Source: Jannaschia sp. CCS1
GTDB lineage: Bacteria; Pseudomonadota; Alphaproteobacteria; Rhodobacterales; Rhodobacteraceae
Length of the DNA: 64,000 bases
Assembly (NCBI RefSeq): GCF_000013565.1
Contig: NC_007802.1
Coordinates: 1,674,001-1,738,000 of the forward strand
Direction of reading: 5' to 3'
A program made the position numbers and the translations under genes. Under the pieces are notes generated by a model, which was not told the DNA's origin, ran no database searches, and saw only the letters and a program-made list of their open reading frames with translations. Below, piece by piece: positions 1 to 8,636 of the stretch (position 1 is its first letter; each line of letters begins with the position of its first letter).

Positions 1-824
1 ACTTCCTCGCGGGTCCGGTATTTCGCCGGATCGGACATGGAATGGCCCCGGTAGCGGTAGGTCTTGATCTCAAGGATATACGGCCCCTTGCCCGCGCGGC
101 AGTGGGCAACGGCCTTCTCACCGGCGGCCTTCACGGCCAGCACATCCATGCCGTCGACCTCTTCGCCCGGGATGCCGTAAGCGGCCCCACGCTCCCAGTA
201 GGACGGCGAATGGGTGGAGCGTTTGGTGGAGGTGCCCATGGCGTATTGGTTGTTTTCAATGACGAAAATGCAGGGCAGGCCCCAGATTTCGGCCATGTTG
301 TAGGCCTCATAGACCTGGCCCTGGTTGGCCGCGCCGTCGCCGAAATAGGTGAAGGTCACGCGGTCATTGCCCAGGTATTTGTCCGCAAAGGCCAGACCCG
401 CCCCGATGGGGACCTGCGCGGCGACGATGCCGTGCCCGCCGTAGAAGTGCTTTTCCTTGGAGAACATATGCATGCTCCCGCCCTTGCCCTTGGAATAGCC
501 CCCCTCACGGCCCGTCAACTCGGCCATGACGCCCTTGGGGTCCATGCCGCAGGCGAGCATATGACCGTGGTCGCGGTAGGAGGTGACGCGCTTGTCGCCC
601 TCTTCTGCCGCAGCCTCAAGGCCCACAACGACCGCTTCCTGTCCGATGTAGAGGTGGCAAAACCCGCCGATCAGGCCCATGCCATAAAGCTGGCCCGCCT
701 TCTCTTCGAACCGGCGGATCAAGAGCATCTCCCGGTAGTAGGTTTTCAGCTCATCTGCTGAGACATTCGATGGCCCTGTCTGGTCATCGGCAGCCTCTTT
801 GGCGGTCGTCTTGCGTGCAGCCAT
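1..824 (-). CDS. pdhA: Pyruvate dehydrogenase E1 component, alpha subunit (3' end cut by the window)
   Basis: This encodes the thiamine-diphosphate-dependent E1 alpha subunit that decarboxylates pyruvate in the cytoplasmic pyruvate dehydrogenase complex. Reading the minus strand from ATG at 824-822 gives MAARKTTAKEAADDQ, then the E1-alpha hallmarks YREMLLIRRFEEK, GHMLACGMDP and GGSMHMFS, the ThDP/Mg motif GDGAANQG, and YRYRGHSMSDPAKYR near the cut end. A purine-rich AGGGGAG lies about 7 bases before the ATG. About 274 codons are present, so the C-terminus (and probably pdhB) lies beyond position 1. It is collinear with ftsB upstream. A 16-bp near-palindrome identical to one before lpd lies 32 bp upstream, suggesting shared regulation with E3. 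Confidence 0.95.
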   Translation of the reverse strand, partial: MAARKTTAKEAADDQTGPSNVSADELKTYYREMLLIRRFEEKAGQLYGMGLIGGFCHLYIGQEAVVVGLEAAAEEGDKRVTSYRDHGHMLACGMDPKGVMAELTGREGGYSKGKGGSMHMFSKEKHFYGGHGIVAAQVPIGAGLAFADKYLGNDRVTFTYFGDGAANQGQVYEAYNMAEIWGLPCIFVIENNQYAMGTSTKRSTHSPSYWERGAAYGIPGEEVDGMDVLAVKAAGEKAVAHCRAGKGPYILEIKTYRYRGHSMSDPAKYRTREE

Positions 825-855
825 TCTGCGCCACTCCCCTTCCGGTATTGGAATA

Positions 856-871
856 GTTTAACGTTGAACAA
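856..871. promoter_or_regulatory. Candidate operator shared by pdhA and lpd (copy 1)
   Basis: The sequence GTTTAACGTTGAACAA is a near-palindrome (GTT-N2-ACGT-N2-AAC core). It is identical over 16 bases to 30173-30188 upstream of lpd. Its near edge is 32 bp from the pdhA start, where a promoter/+1 region is expected. The binding protein is unknown. Confidence 0.55.
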
Positions 872-989
872 TCATTTAGCAGAGCTAGCGCAAAGAGTCT
901 TCCGGTAAAGCTGACGCAGGGGCACAGACCCGCCATGCGCGGGGTGACGGCCTTGTTTCCATGGGGTAATTGTAGGGGGCGAGGGACCG

Positions 990-1283
990 CTAGGGCAGGA
1001 TCACTTCATCGGGGCGCGCGTAACCCAAGACGTTGCGGACCCGCTCATCCAGCAGATCCAGATCCAGGTAATCATCGGACAGACGGCGCGTCAGGATCTC
1101 CATCCGGGCGGTCTGCATCTCAAGGCGGGCGAGTTCTTCGACCAGGCGGTCGCGCTCGGCCTCCACCTGAATGCGCTGGAACAACCCGTTATTGCCCTGC
1201 ACGGCGGCAAAGGTGAAGTAGACGCCCACAAGGAACAGGATGCCCGGCATGATGGCCCGGGTCAGGGATAGGGTGCGCAACAT
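990..1283 (-). CDS. ftsB: Septum formation initiator / FtsB-DivIC family protein
   Basis: A small bitopic division protein of the FtsB/DivIC family, expected to join FtsL and FtsQ at the septum. From ATG at 1283 the 97-residue product starts MLRTLSLTRAIMPG. It has one membrane helix (about residues 12-27), then a coiled coil rich in E/R/L (about 30-70) and the family-like tail LDERVRNVLGYARPDE. The reading frame is open further upstream, but this start fits family length and has AGAGGCAGAG before it. It lies between the aldolase gene and pdhA on the same strand, as is common in alphaproteobacteria where ftsB precedes the pdh genes. Confidence 0.85.
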   Translation of the reverse strand: MLRTLSLTRAIMPGILFLVGVYFTFAAVQGNNGLFQRIQVEAERDRLVEELARLEMQTARMEILTRRLSDDYLDLDLLDERVRNVLGYARPDEVILP

Positions 1284-1432
1284 GTCTCTGCCTCTTGGCC
1301 GCATGGCCTTGCTGTCACGCCTCTGGCGGGCGCGTGAGAGAGAGATTCGCACATCTGCGAGGGTTTGGGAATCCCCCACATCTAGTGGGGGATGGGCATC
1401 CGTTGCCCCAAAGACTCAGGTCGGGGGCCGGT

Positions 1433-2323
1433 TCAGGTGATCGACGCGCGGTGGATTGCATCGATGGCGTCTTCCAGCTTGGCGTTGAAAGCGGCCTCGT
1501 CCTGTTGTGCGGCCAGACCTTCTGTCAGGGCGCGGCTGAAGCTGGCGATCATCCCGTGGTTGGCGACCAGTTTGCCATTGGCCTCGTCCCGCGAATAGCC
1601 CCCCGACAGGGCCACGACGCGCATGACGCGCGGGTGGTTGATGAGGGGGGCGTAGAAGTCAGCCTCTTCGGGCAGGGTCAGTTTCAGCATCACCTGCCGG
1701 TCGCCGGGCAACCGGTCCAGCTCGGCCAGAATGGCGTCGCGCAAAAGCGCCTCCGCCCCGCGCTTTTCGGGTGCGGTGATAGACACTTCGGGCTCGATGA
1801 TCGGGACCATGCCGTGATCCATGACCTCCGCCCCGACCTCGAATTGTTGTGCGACATTGGCCGTGATGCCCTTCGCGTTGGGCTCTTCAATCACCGACCG
1901 CGCCTTGGAGCCGAAAATGCCCTTGTCCGCCGCGCGCTTCAGGGTCGCGCTCAGATCGGGCATGGGCTTGAGCATCTGGACACCGTCCGCCGCGCCTTCC
2001 AGACCCTTGTCGATCTTGAGGAAGGGAACAACCTTCCGCTCGGCCCACAGGTAGTCTGCGGTGGGGCGGCCGTTGATGTCCCGGTCCATGGTCATCTCGA
2101 ACAGGATCGCGCCGATGACCTTCTTGCCGGTGAAGGCAGGGGCCGTGGCGATGCGCGCGCGCATGGCGTGGATCAGGTCGAACATTTCCGCGTCCGAGGT
2201 GTAGGACGTCTCGTCCACCCCGTAGAGCTTCAGGGCCTTGGGCGTGGAGCCGCCCGACTGGTCCAGCGCGGCGATGAAGCCTGCGCCTTGTTGCATCTGT
2301 GCGATCTGCTCTGCGTTGGCCAT
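1433..2323 (-). CDS. fda: Fructose-bisphosphate aldolase, class I
   Basis: A Schiff-base (metal-independent) aldolase that splits fructose 1,6-bisphosphate into dihydroxyacetone phosphate and glyceraldehyde 3-phosphate. The 296-residue length matches bacterial class I (FdaB-type) enzymes. Visible motifs include AALDQSGGSTPKAL near the N-terminus, IIEPEVSI, and the lysine-bearing strand VMLKLTLPEE expected to form the Schiff base, followed by ALSGGYSRDEA. GAGGAGG lies about 6 bases before the ATG. It follows pgk by 74 bp on the same strand, so the two are likely co-transcribed. The class II zinc enzyme more usual beside pgk is absent here. Confidence 0.93.
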   Translation of the reverse strand: MANAEQIAQMQQGAGFIAALDQSGGSTPKALKLYGVDETSYTSDAEMFDLIHAMRARIATAPAFTGKKVIGAILFEMTMDRDINGRPTADYLWAERKVVPFLKIDKGLEGAADGVQMLKPMPDLSATLKRAADKGIFGSKARSVIEEPNAKGITANVAQQFEVGAEVMDHGMVPIIEPEVSITAPEKRGAEALLRDAILAELDRLPGDRQVMLKLTLPEEADFYAPLINHPRVMRVVALSGGYSRDEANGKLVANHGMIASFSRALTEGLAAQQDEAAFNAKLEDAIDAIHRASIT

Positions 2324-2397
2324 CGGTGCCTCCTCATGTTTCGGGGTTGCGGAGGGTTTAGGCCGCGGGCCTTTGGGCGTCCATCATGGTTGCGCTA

Positions 2398-3588
2398 TCA
2401 GGCGGGTTTTGCCGCCTCCAGTGCCGCGACCCCGGGCAGGGTCTTGCCCTCCATCCATTCCAGAAACGCGCCGCCTGCGGTGGAGATATAGGTGAACTGA
2501 TCAGCCACGCCCGCGTGGTTGAGGGCCGCGACCGTGTCGCCACCGCCCGCCACGGAAATCAGCTTGCCCGCCTGCGTTTCCTCTGCGGCGGCGCGGGCCG
2601 CAGTGACCGTGGCCGCGTCAAAGGGTGCGATTTCAAACGCGCCCAGGGGGCCGTTCCAGATCACTGTCTTGGCGGTGTTGAACGTCGCGGCGATGGTCTC
2701 CACGGTCTTTGGCCCGGCATCGAGGATCATCTGGTCGGCGGGGCAGGCGTCCACGTCATAGACCGCGTTGGCGGCCCCGGCCTTGAACTCGGCCGCAACA
2801 ACAATGTCACCGGGCAGGATCAGGGTGCAATTGGCGGCGGCCGCCTTCTGCATGATGGCGCGTGCGGTGTCGCCCAGATCGTGTTCGCATAGCGACGTGC
2901 CAACCTGGACGCCTTGCGCGGCCAGAAACGTGTTGGCCATGCCGCCGCCGATGATGATCGTGTCGACCTTTTCAATCAGGTTGCCAAGCAGATCCAGCTT
3001 CGTGGACACTTTGGCCCCGCCCACCACGGCCACCACGGGCCGCTGCGGCGCACCAAGGGCCGCCTCCAGCGCGCTTAACTCCGCCTCCATCAAACGCCCG
3101 GCGCAGGAGGGCAGCAGCCGCGCGACCCCTTCCGTGGAGGCATGGGCCCGGTGCGCGGCGGAGAAGGCGTCGTTGCAATAGACATCGCCCAAGGAGGCGA
3201 GAAAGCCCGCCATCTTCGGGTCATTCGCCTCTTCCATGGCGGAAAAGCGGGTGTTTTCGATCAAGGTGATCGTGCCCTCGGGCAGGGCGTCGAGGGTGGC
3301 ACGGTCCGGCCGTTCGATGAAATTGACGGGTTGGCCGAGGGCCTGTTCCAGGGCCGGAACGGTGACGCGCAGGCTCATCTCCGGGACATATGCGCCTTTG
3401 GGGCGCCCGAAATGGGCGAGCATGACGGGGCGACCGCCTTTGGCGAGAATATCCTTGATCGTCGGCACGATGCGCGTGATCCGGGTGGCGTCGGTGACCG
3501 TGTCACCATCCACCGGCACGTTGATATCCACGCGGGTCAGCACGAGTTTGCCCGCAAGATCCATGTCGTCGAGGGTGTTAAAGCGCAT
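2398..3588 (-). CDS. pgk: Phosphoglycerate kinase
   Basis: Cytoplasmic glycolytic kinase interconverting 1,3-bisphosphoglycerate plus ADP and 3-phosphoglycerate plus ATP. The 396-residue product from ATG 3588 has the N-terminal signature [13 protein letters not shown], the substrate-binding stretches LAHFGRPKG and [11 protein letters not shown], the nucleotide-domain segment [23 protein letters not shown], and the C-terminal [19 protein letters not shown] sits 7 bases before the ATG; a TTG 18 bases further upstream also opens the frame but lacks such a site. Flanked by gap (upstream) and fda (downstream), it belongs to a glycolytic gene run. Confidence 0.96.
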   Translation of the reverse strand: MRFNTLDDMDLAGKLVLTRVDINVPVDGDTVTDATRITRIVPTIKDILAKGGRPVMLAHFGRPKGAYVPEMSLRVTVPALEQALGQPVNFIERPDRATLDALPEGTITLIENTRFSAMEEANDPKMAGFLASLGDVYCNDAFSAAHRAHASTEGVARLLPSCAGRLMEAELSALEAALGAPQRPVVAVVGGAKVSTKLDLLGNLIEKVDTIIIGGGMANTFLAAQGVQVGTSLCEHDLGDTARAIMQKAAAANCTLILPGDIVVAAEFKAGAANAVYDVDACPADQMILDAGPKTVETIAATFNTAKTVIWNGPLGAFEIAPFDAATVTAARAAAEETQAGKLISVAGGGDTVAALNHAGVADQFTYISTAGGAFLEWMEGKTLPGVAALEAAKPA

Positions 3589-3670
3589 GGGGGTGTCTCC
3601 TGACAATGTGGGGTCCTGATCGTGGTGCCACGGATTTCGGGTGCGCCAAAAGAGATTTATGCCTCCGGCG

Positions 3671-3690
3671 GGGATATTTCAGGAACGGGG
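3671..3690. repeat. Dispersed intercistronic 20-mer, variant copy
   Basis: GGGATATTTCAGGAACGGGG differs at two positions from the identical copies at 56211 and 60695. Like them it lies between two minus-strand genes (gap and pgk) and has the same orientation relative to transcription. Confidence 0.6.
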
Positions 3691-3780
3691 ACGCAGGGGA
3701 CGGAGCGCGCATTGGCAGGCCGTGGGGCGAGACCGACGCGTCTGCTGTGGAGGGCGGCGGATTGGTGGCCGGGCGGGGGC

Positions 3781-3806
3781 GGGCGCAATTTTAGACATAT
3801 GCGCCC
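3781..3806. terminator. Hairpin just after gap
   Basis: Arms GGGCGCA (3781-3787) and TGCGCCC (3800-3806) are perfectly complementary around a 12-base AT-rich loop, 10 bases past the gap stop. There is no clear U-run on the minus strand, so it may be a processing or attenuation hairpin. Confidence 0.35.
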
Positions 3807-3816
3807 GTTTGCCGGT

Positions 3817-4818
3817 TCAGATCAGTTTGCCCATGGCCACGGCCGTGTCGCTCATCCGGTTGGAGAAGCCCCATTCGTTGTCATACCATGTCAGGATGCG
3901 GACCATCGTGCCCTCCATCACCTTGGTCTGGTCGGTGGCGAAGATCGAGGAATGGGGGTCGTGGTTGAAGTCCTGGCTGACGAGTTTCTCGTCGGTGACG
4001 CCGAGGATGCCTTTCAGAGGACCGTTTGCAGCTTTGCGGATGGCGTCGTTGATCTCGTCCACCGAGGTCGCGCGGGCGGCCTCAAACGTCAGGTCGACGA
4101 CAGAGACATTGGGGGTGGGCACGCGGATCGCGACGCCATCCAGTTTCCCCGCCAGGTCCGGCAGCACCAGACCCACGGCTTTCGCGGCCCCCGTGGAGGT
4201 GGGGATCATCGACAGCGCGGCGGCGCGGGCACGGTAGAGATCCTTATGCATCGTATCGAGCGTCGGCTGATCGCCGGTGTAGGAGTGGATCGTCGTCATG
4301 AAGCCTTTGACGATGCCGATCTCCGAGTGCAGGACATGGGCCACGGGCGACAGGCAGTTTGTCGTGCACGACGCGTTGGAGACGATGATGTCGTCCGAGG
4401 TCAGCGCGCTGTCATTCACGCCGTAAACGATTGTCTTGTCGGCGTCCTTGCCGGGGGCGGAGATCAGGACGCGGCTTGATCCGTTTTCCAGATGGGCTTG
4501 GCAGGCCTCTTTCGAGGTGAAGATGCCGGTGCATTCCAGCACGATGTCCACATGGCCCCAGGGCAGATCGGCGGGGTTGCGGATCGCCGTCACATCGATG
4601 GGCCCGCGACCGACGTCGATGGTTGTGTCCGTCGTCGTCACCGTGGCGGGGAAGCGGCCATGGACCGAGTCGTAGCGCAGGAGGTGGGCGTTGGTTTCCA
4701 CCGGGCCCAGATCGTTGATGGCGACGACTTCGATGTCGGTGCGACCGGATTCGATGATGGCGCGCAGCACGTTGCGTCCGATGCGACCAAATCCGTTGAT
4801 GGCGACTTTGACGGCCAT
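3817..4818 (-). CDS. gap: Glyceraldehyde-3-phosphate dehydrogenase, type I (NAD-type paralogue)
   Basis: Oxidative phosphorylation of glyceraldehyde 3-phosphate in the cytoplasm. The 333-residue protein has the Rossmann start [14 protein letters not shown], the catalytic SNASCTTN with Cys151, the general-base His in [10 protein letters not shown], and the C-terminal [12 protein letters not shown]. Residue 36 is Asp (AINDLG), the acidic residue that binds the adenine ribose hydroxyls and normally selects NAD over NADP. That contrasts with Ala36 in the second paralogue at 6112-7116. It is followed by pgk and fda on the same strand and preceded by a 47-residue membrane microprotein gene. Confidence 0.95.
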   Translation of the reverse strand: MAVKVAINGFGRIGRNVLRAIIESGRTDIEVVAINDLGPVETNAHLLRYDSVHGRFPATVTTTDTTIDVGRGPIDVTAIRNPADLPWGHVDIVLECTGIFTSKEACQAHLENGSSRVLISAPGKDADKTIVYGVNDSALTSDDIIVSNASCTTNCLSPVAHVLHSEIGIVKGFMTTIHSYTGDQPTLDTMHKDLYRARAAALSMIPTSTGAAKAVGLVLPDLAGKLDGVAIRVPTPNVSVVDLTFEAARATSVDEINDAIRKAANGPLKGILGVTDEKLVSQDFNHDPHSSIFATDQTKVMEGTMVRILTWYDNEWGFSNRMSDTAVAMGKLI

Positions 4819-4924
4819 GGGAGAGCCTCCTGCTGAGTGCGCCGCGCGACGGCGGCGAAATGTGTGTTAGCGGTAACAGGGCCGTCTTAGCCCGTGCAGC
4901 CGCGCTTGGGAAGGGGCTGGACGA

Positions 4925-5068
4925 TCAGCGCCAGAAGGCCATCCACCACAGAAGATCCGCGAACTTGCGCCCCAGAAACAGCGACAGATCCCAGTCAAAG
5001 GCCACCGCATCGACCGCAAGAAAGGCCGCGATGAGGATCAGGATCCATATGGCGATGGTATTCGTCAT
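4925..5068 (-). CDS. 47-residue single-pass membrane microprotein next to gap
   Basis: Reading down from ATG 5068 gives a 47-residue protein starting MTNTIAIWILILIAAFLAVD and ending RKFADLLWWMAFWR before TGA. An N-terminal hydrophobic helix (about residues 5-20) precedes an acidic turn (AVAFDWD) and a short amphipathic tail ending in aromatic and basic residues. From memory, short proteins of this pattern (helix, then FLxRKFAxLxxWxAFWR) occur next to gap in many Rhodobacteraceae and are often mislabelled as GAPDH because of the neighbour. It has no catalytic domain and the function is unknown. It sits between the cupin gene and gap on the same strand. Confidence 0.7.
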   Translation of the reverse strand: MTNTIAIWILILIAAFLAVDAVAFDWDLSLFLGRKFADLLWWMAFWR

Positions 5069-5107
5069 GGCCTCTGTACCTGCCACGGCACGCGCCCGGG
5101 CGGAAGG

Positions 5108-5593
5108 CTATTTCTTGGCGCCCATGACCGGATGCTCAATGGCGTCATGGGGCACCAGACCATAAGGGAGGCCCTCGTTGCGGAAGATGCGCTGCGCCTT
5201 GCGGGGGTAGTCCGCGACGTCATGGGCCAGGCGCTGTCCGACCACGAGGATGCGCAGAAGCTCGGACCCGGTATTGACGATGGTATGGGCCAGCCCGCCC
5301 GCACGGTAGCCGATGAAATCGCCGGGGCCGATGGCGTGATCGTGCGCGCCAATCGTGGCCGTGCCGGTGCCGGACAGAATGTAGACCGCCTCATCTTCCA
5401 CATAATGGACGTGGTATTCGGTGGTCTCGTCGCCGGGCGCGACCTCGATGATGTGAATGCCCAGACCGGTCAGCCCGGTGACGTCGCCGAGCGACTTGTT
5501 GATCCGTTTGGCGGCGGGGTTGACGAAGTGGACCTTGGCCAGCCCCTCCATCGCGTCGATGTCGGCGGCGGTCATCAGATAGGTGTCGGTCAT
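5108..5593 (-). CDS. Cupin-domain protein
   Basis: A 161-residue single-domain cupin. The central barrel carries motif 1, YHVHYVEDEAVYILSG, with candidate metal ligands His61, His63 and a nearby Glu (66 or 68), then the GDFIGYRAGGLAH segment whose His103 would complete the site. The substrate cannot be told from sequence; such proteins range from sugar isomerases to dioxygenases and small-molecule sensors. GGAG lies 6 bases before the ATG. A near-palindrome centred on GTTAAC lies about 30 bp upstream, between this gene and the divergent NTF2-like gene. It is upstream of the microprotein and gap on the same strand. Confidence 0.8.
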   Translation of the reverse strand: MTDTYLMTAADIDAMEGLAKVHFVNPAAKRINKSLGDVTGLTGLGIHIIEVAPGDETTEYHVHYVEDEAVYILSGTGTATIGAHDHAIGPGDFIGYRAGGLAHTIVNTGSELLRILVVGQRLAHDVADYPRKAQRIFRNEGLPYGLVPHDAIEHPVMGAKK

Positions 5594-5624
5594 AGGGAAC
5601 TCCGGTCGTATGCTGCTTTTGGCA

Positions 5625-5638
5625 ATGTGTTAACATAT
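5625..5638. promoter_or_regulatory. Near-palindrome upstream of the cupin gene
   Basis: ATGTGTTAACATAT matches its reverse complement at 12 of 14 positions and lies 31 bp before the cupin start, in the divergent gap to the NTF2-like gene. A candidate operator only. Confidence 0.3.
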
Positions 5639-5682
5639 GTCGACAGTCGCGCTACCATGATCGGGACGGAGGCCCCCCGTCA

Positions 5683-6108
5683 TTGGTAGATGTGTACATG
5701 ACACCGCAGGACTTGTTCGATGAAACGGCCGACGCGTTCAATCGCCGCGATTTTCTGACGGCGGCGCGGTTTGTGGCGACGCCGATTACGATCGTGATCG
5801 GAGAGCGCAGCCTGTCAATCCAGGACCAGGCCACCATGTCCGACGTGTTTCGCACCTACCGCGAGAACCTTGATGTGGAGGCGTTCGACCATACGGCCTG
5901 TTCGGTGAGCTATGTGTCAGCGGAGGATAACGGGCAGTGGCAGGTGTTTGCACGTTGGGTCAATTACAATGATCGGGGTGCTGAGATCAGTGTTTATGAC
6001 ACCAACTACATTGTCGAAGACGCGGGCAGTGGGCGGCTCCATTGTACGACGGTGGAAATCCTGGACCCGGTCAAACAGCGGCTGACCCACGGCCTTCCGC
6101 TGGCATAG
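5683..6108 (+). CDS. NTF2/SnoaL-like hypothetical protein
   Basis: An acidic 141-residue protein with no signal peptide. The pattern (TPQDLFDETADAFNRRDF helix, then ITIVIGERSLSIQDQATMSDVFRTYRENL, then strands such as WQVFARWVNYNDRG and CTTVEI) resembles the small alpha+beta NTF2/SnoaL cone fold used for binding or simple catalysis, but no catalytic set can be named. The start is uncertain: TTG 5683 has GGAGG 10 bases before it, while ATG 5698 (MTPQDLF) has no good ribosome site. It is divergent from the cupin gene and convergent with the second GAPDH gene, with only 3 bp between stops. Confidence 0.65.
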   Translation: MVDVYMTPQDLFDETADAFNRRDFLTAARFVATPITIVIGERSLSIQDQATMSDVFRTYRENLDVEAFDHTACSVSYVSAEDNGQWQVFARWVNYNDRGAEISVYDTNYIVEDAGSGRLHCTTVEILDPVKQRLTHGLPLA

Positions 6109-6111
6109 GCG

Positions 6112-7116
6112 TCAGTGCAGCAACCGGCCCATCGCGCCGGCCACGTCGGCCATGCGCGCCGAAAAACCCCATTCGTTGTCGTACCATGCCAGCACCCGCA
6201 CGGTGCGCCCGCCGACGACCTTGGTCTGGTCCGGCGCAAAGATGGATGACGGCGTGGTGTGGTTGAAGTCGACGGAAACCTTGGGTTCGGGATCATAGGA
6301 CAGGACTGCCCCCATATGGCCGTTCGCCGCCTCCGCCACGATATCGTTAACGTCGTTAACCGTGACATCGCGGGCCGCCTCGAACGTTAGATCGACGGCG
6401 GAGACATTGGGCGTGGGCACGCGCAGGGCGGTGCCATCCAGGCGCCCCGCCATCTCGGGCAGGACCTCGGCCAAGGCTTTCGCGGCCCCGGTGGAGGTGG
6501 GGATCATGGCCATCGCTGCGGCGCGCGCGCGGTAGAGGTCATCGTGGCGGCGGTCCAGCGTCGGCTGATCGCCGGTGTAGCTGTGGATCGTGGTCATGAT
6601 GCCCCGCTCAACGCCAATCGCGTCATTCAGCACCTTCACCAGGGGGGCCAGGCAATTGGTGGTGCAGGACCCGTTGGAGATCATCCGCTCCTCCGCCCGC
6701 ATCTCGCGATGGTTCACGCCGTACACAACGGTGCGGTCGACATTCGTGGCCGGTGCAGAGATCAGCACCTTCTTCGCGCCGCGCTCAAGATGCACTGCCG
6801 ATTTATGGCCGTCGTTGAACTTGCCGGTGCATTCCAGCACCACATCGCAGCCATCCCAATCCAGCTGTGCCGGATCGTAGGTGGAGAACATTTTCATCGG
6901 CCCGCGCCCAAGGTCCATCGTGTCGCCGTCCACCCGGACCTCTCCGGGGAAGCGGCCATGGACCGAATCGTAACGCAGCAGATGGGCGGAGGTCTCCACC
7001 GGGCCCGTCGCGTTGATCTTGACCACCTGCACATCATTGCGCGCGCTCTCGGCGATATAGGCCAGCGTGGCCCGTCCGATGCGGCCGAAACCGTTGATGC
7101 CGAGTGTGACCGTCAT
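6112..7116 (-). CDS. Glyceraldehyde-3-phosphate dehydrogenase paralogue, probably NADP-capable
   Basis: A second type I GAPDH, 334 residues from ATG 7116 with AAGGAG before it. It keeps [13 protein letters not shown], catalytic NGSCTTN (Cys151), [10 protein letters not shown] and [12 protein letters not shown]. At position 36, where NAD-specific enzymes have Asp, it has Ala (KINATGPV). The anabolic GapB enzymes that use NADP carry the same kind of change, so a gluconeogenic or NADPH-linked role is inferred. Erythrose-4-phosphate dehydrogenase activity is an alternative that sequence alone cannot exclude. It lies about 1.3 kb from the NAD-type paralogue on the same strand, not in one operon because the NTF2-like gene is convergent. 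Confidence 0.92.
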   Translation of the reverse strand: MTVTLGINGFGRIGRATLAYIAESARNDVQVVKINATGPVETSAHLLRYDSVHGRFPGEVRVDGDTMDLGRGPMKMFSTYDPAQLDWDGCDVVLECTGKFNDGHKSAVHLERGAKKVLISAPATNVDRTVVYGVNHREMRAEERMISNGSCTTNCLAPLVKVLNDAIGVERGIMTTIHSYTGDQPTLDRRHDDLYRARAAAMAMIPTSTGAAKALAEVLPEMAGRLDGTALRVPTPNVSAVDLTFEAARDVTVNDVNDIVAEAANGHMGAVLSYDPEPKVSVDFNHTTPSSIFAPDQTKVVGGRTVRVLAWYDNEWGFSARMADVAGAMGRLLH

Positions 7117-7372
7117 GGGGCGCTCCTTGCTATTTCGGCGCAATTGGTAGGGCGGCGGGCCCTGCGATGGAACCCGAAAAGAGCGTGATTTCGGCATGTT
7201 AGCGGAAACGGTGGCGCAAACATCGGGTGGTGGCGCTAACACGGTCCAGCCCATGGGGGGCGGGCTGCGGGAACCGGCAGTGGGTGGACGTCGTTGGTCT
7301 TTGACATATTGTGCGCCCAACGCGCATCTTTGACGAGAAATGTGCGACACGCGCGGATGGTGAGGTGATGAG

Positions 7373-8341
7373 ATGAGCGGACTTCTGGCCCTGTTGGACG
7401 ATGTGGCGGCGATTGCAAAGGTGGCGGCCGCCTCCGTCGATGACGTGATCGGACAGGCGGCGAAGGCCGGTGCAAAGGCGGCAGGTGCTGTGATCGACGA
7501 CGCCGCCGTGACGCCCAAATATGTCCACGGGTTTGAGGCCAAGCGCGAACTTCCCATCGTCTGGAAGATCGCCCGCGCCTCCATCTTCAACAAGCTGGTG
7601 ATCCTGCTGCCCATTGCCCTTTTGCTGAGCACATTCGCCCCCTGGATGATTCCGCCGCTCCTGATGTTGGGCGGGGCGTATTTGTGTTTTGAGGGCGCGG
7701 AGAAGATCCACCATTGGCTGAAGCCGCACCACGATGAAGTGGAGGAACTGGCCAAGAAGAAGATGTCCGCCGAGGACACCGCGCATCTGGAAGAGCAGAA
7801 GGTCAAAGGCGCGATCAAGACCGACTTCATCCTGTCGGCTGAGATCATGACCATCGCGCTGGCGGCCCTGGAAACCGACAATATCTGGTTCCGGGGCGCG
7901 GCGCTGGCCGTTGTGGCCGTGGGCATCACGGTGCTTGTCTACGGCGCGGTCGCGCTGATCGTGAAGGCCGATGATGTGGGGCTGCATATGGCCTCCAACG
8001 GGCGTCTCGACACCACCCAGAAAGTCGGCGAGCTGATCGTGCGCGGGATGCCGACGTTCCTGAAATGGCTGACGATTGTGGGCACGGCGGCGATGCTCTG
8101 GGTCGGCGGCTCGATCATCGTCCACGGGTTGGCCGAGATGGGCTGGCACGGGCCCGAGGATTGGATTGACGGCGTCGCCCACGCCGTTGGCGGCGAGAGC
8201 GGCCTGATCGTCTGGCTGGTGAAAGCGGCCATTGACGGTGTGCTCGGAATTGTCGTGGGCATGCTGATCATCCCGGTCGTGACCTATATCCTCGTGCCCG
8301 CCATGCGCGCGATGGGGCTTGGCGGTAACGCGGCGCATTAA
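7373..8341 (+). CDS. DUF808 family inner-membrane protein
   Basis: A 322-residue polytopic membrane protein of the DUF808 (YedI-like) family. The start MSGLLALLDDVAAIAKVAAAS and the following VDDVIGQAAKAGAKAAGAVIDDAAVTPKY (residues 21-49) are characteristic. Hydrophobic segments follow around residues 75-105, 160-200, 235-260 and 280-310, with a charged loop KPHHDEVEELAKKKMSAED. The function is unknown. A GAGGTGATG stretch precedes the ATG. It is the only plus-strand gene between the second GAPDH gene and tkt, and transcribes divergently from the former. Confidence 0.88.
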   Translation: MSGLLALLDDVAAIAKVAAASVDDVIGQAAKAGAKAAGAVIDDAAVTPKYVHGFEAKRELPIVWKIARASIFNKLVILLPIALLLSTFAPWMIPPLLMLGGAYLCFEGAEKIHHWLKPHHDEVEELAKKKMSAEDTAHLEEQKVKGAIKTDFILSAEIMTIALAALETDNIWFRGAALAVVAVGITVLVYGAVALIVKADDVGLHMASNGRLDTTQKVGELIVRGMPTFLKWLTIVGTAAMLWVGGSIIVHGLAEMGWHGPEDWIDGVAHAVGGESGLIVWLVKAAIDGVLGIVVGMLIIPVVTYILVPAMRAMGLGGNAAH

Positions 8342-8636
8342 GATCGGGCGGGCCAGCGCCGGAGGTCCCCGGGGGGCTGCGGATCGCTTGCCATACCCCT
8401 GCACAGGTATACATGCCCTTGAAAACATGGGCATTAACCATTTGTTTACCATCCGGTGCTACCCATCGGACGTGGTCATAGCGCTTTGTCGCAGTGACCC
8501 ATTTTAGCGAAGCCCCCGGCGGACTGGACCCTGCCGGGGGTGGACGCACCTCCGACCTCCCGGCTGTGACATACGAAAAAGCCCGCCAGCGCGGATATGC
8601 GCCAGCGGGCCAGAATGTGTGATCTGGCGGTCGTTT
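8342..8636. other. Convergent intergenic region between the DUF808 gene and tkt
   Basis: About 295 bp without a supported gene. It holds a perfect 8-bp stem (CCCCCGGC 8513-8520 with GCCGGGGG 8533-8540, no following T-run) and the tkt terminator. I saw no tRNA or other structured RNA. Confidence 0.5.
8575..8610 (-). terminator. Rho-independent terminator of tkt
   Basis: On the minus strand the stem GCCCGCTGGCGC pairs with GCGCTGGCGGGC (one 2-base internal mismatch, 6-base loop) and is followed by six U. It ends 26-62 bases after the tkt stop. Confidence 0.8.

Noticed and set aside
42-761. 239-codon plus-strand frame at the left edge
   Set aside because: The minus strand encodes pdhA through this whole interval with intact E1-alpha motifs.
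8513-8540. Perfect 8-bp GC stem downstream of the DUF808 gene as a terminator
   Set aside because: It lies about 170 bp from the stop and is followed by TGGACG, not a T-run. It may fold but termination is not supported.
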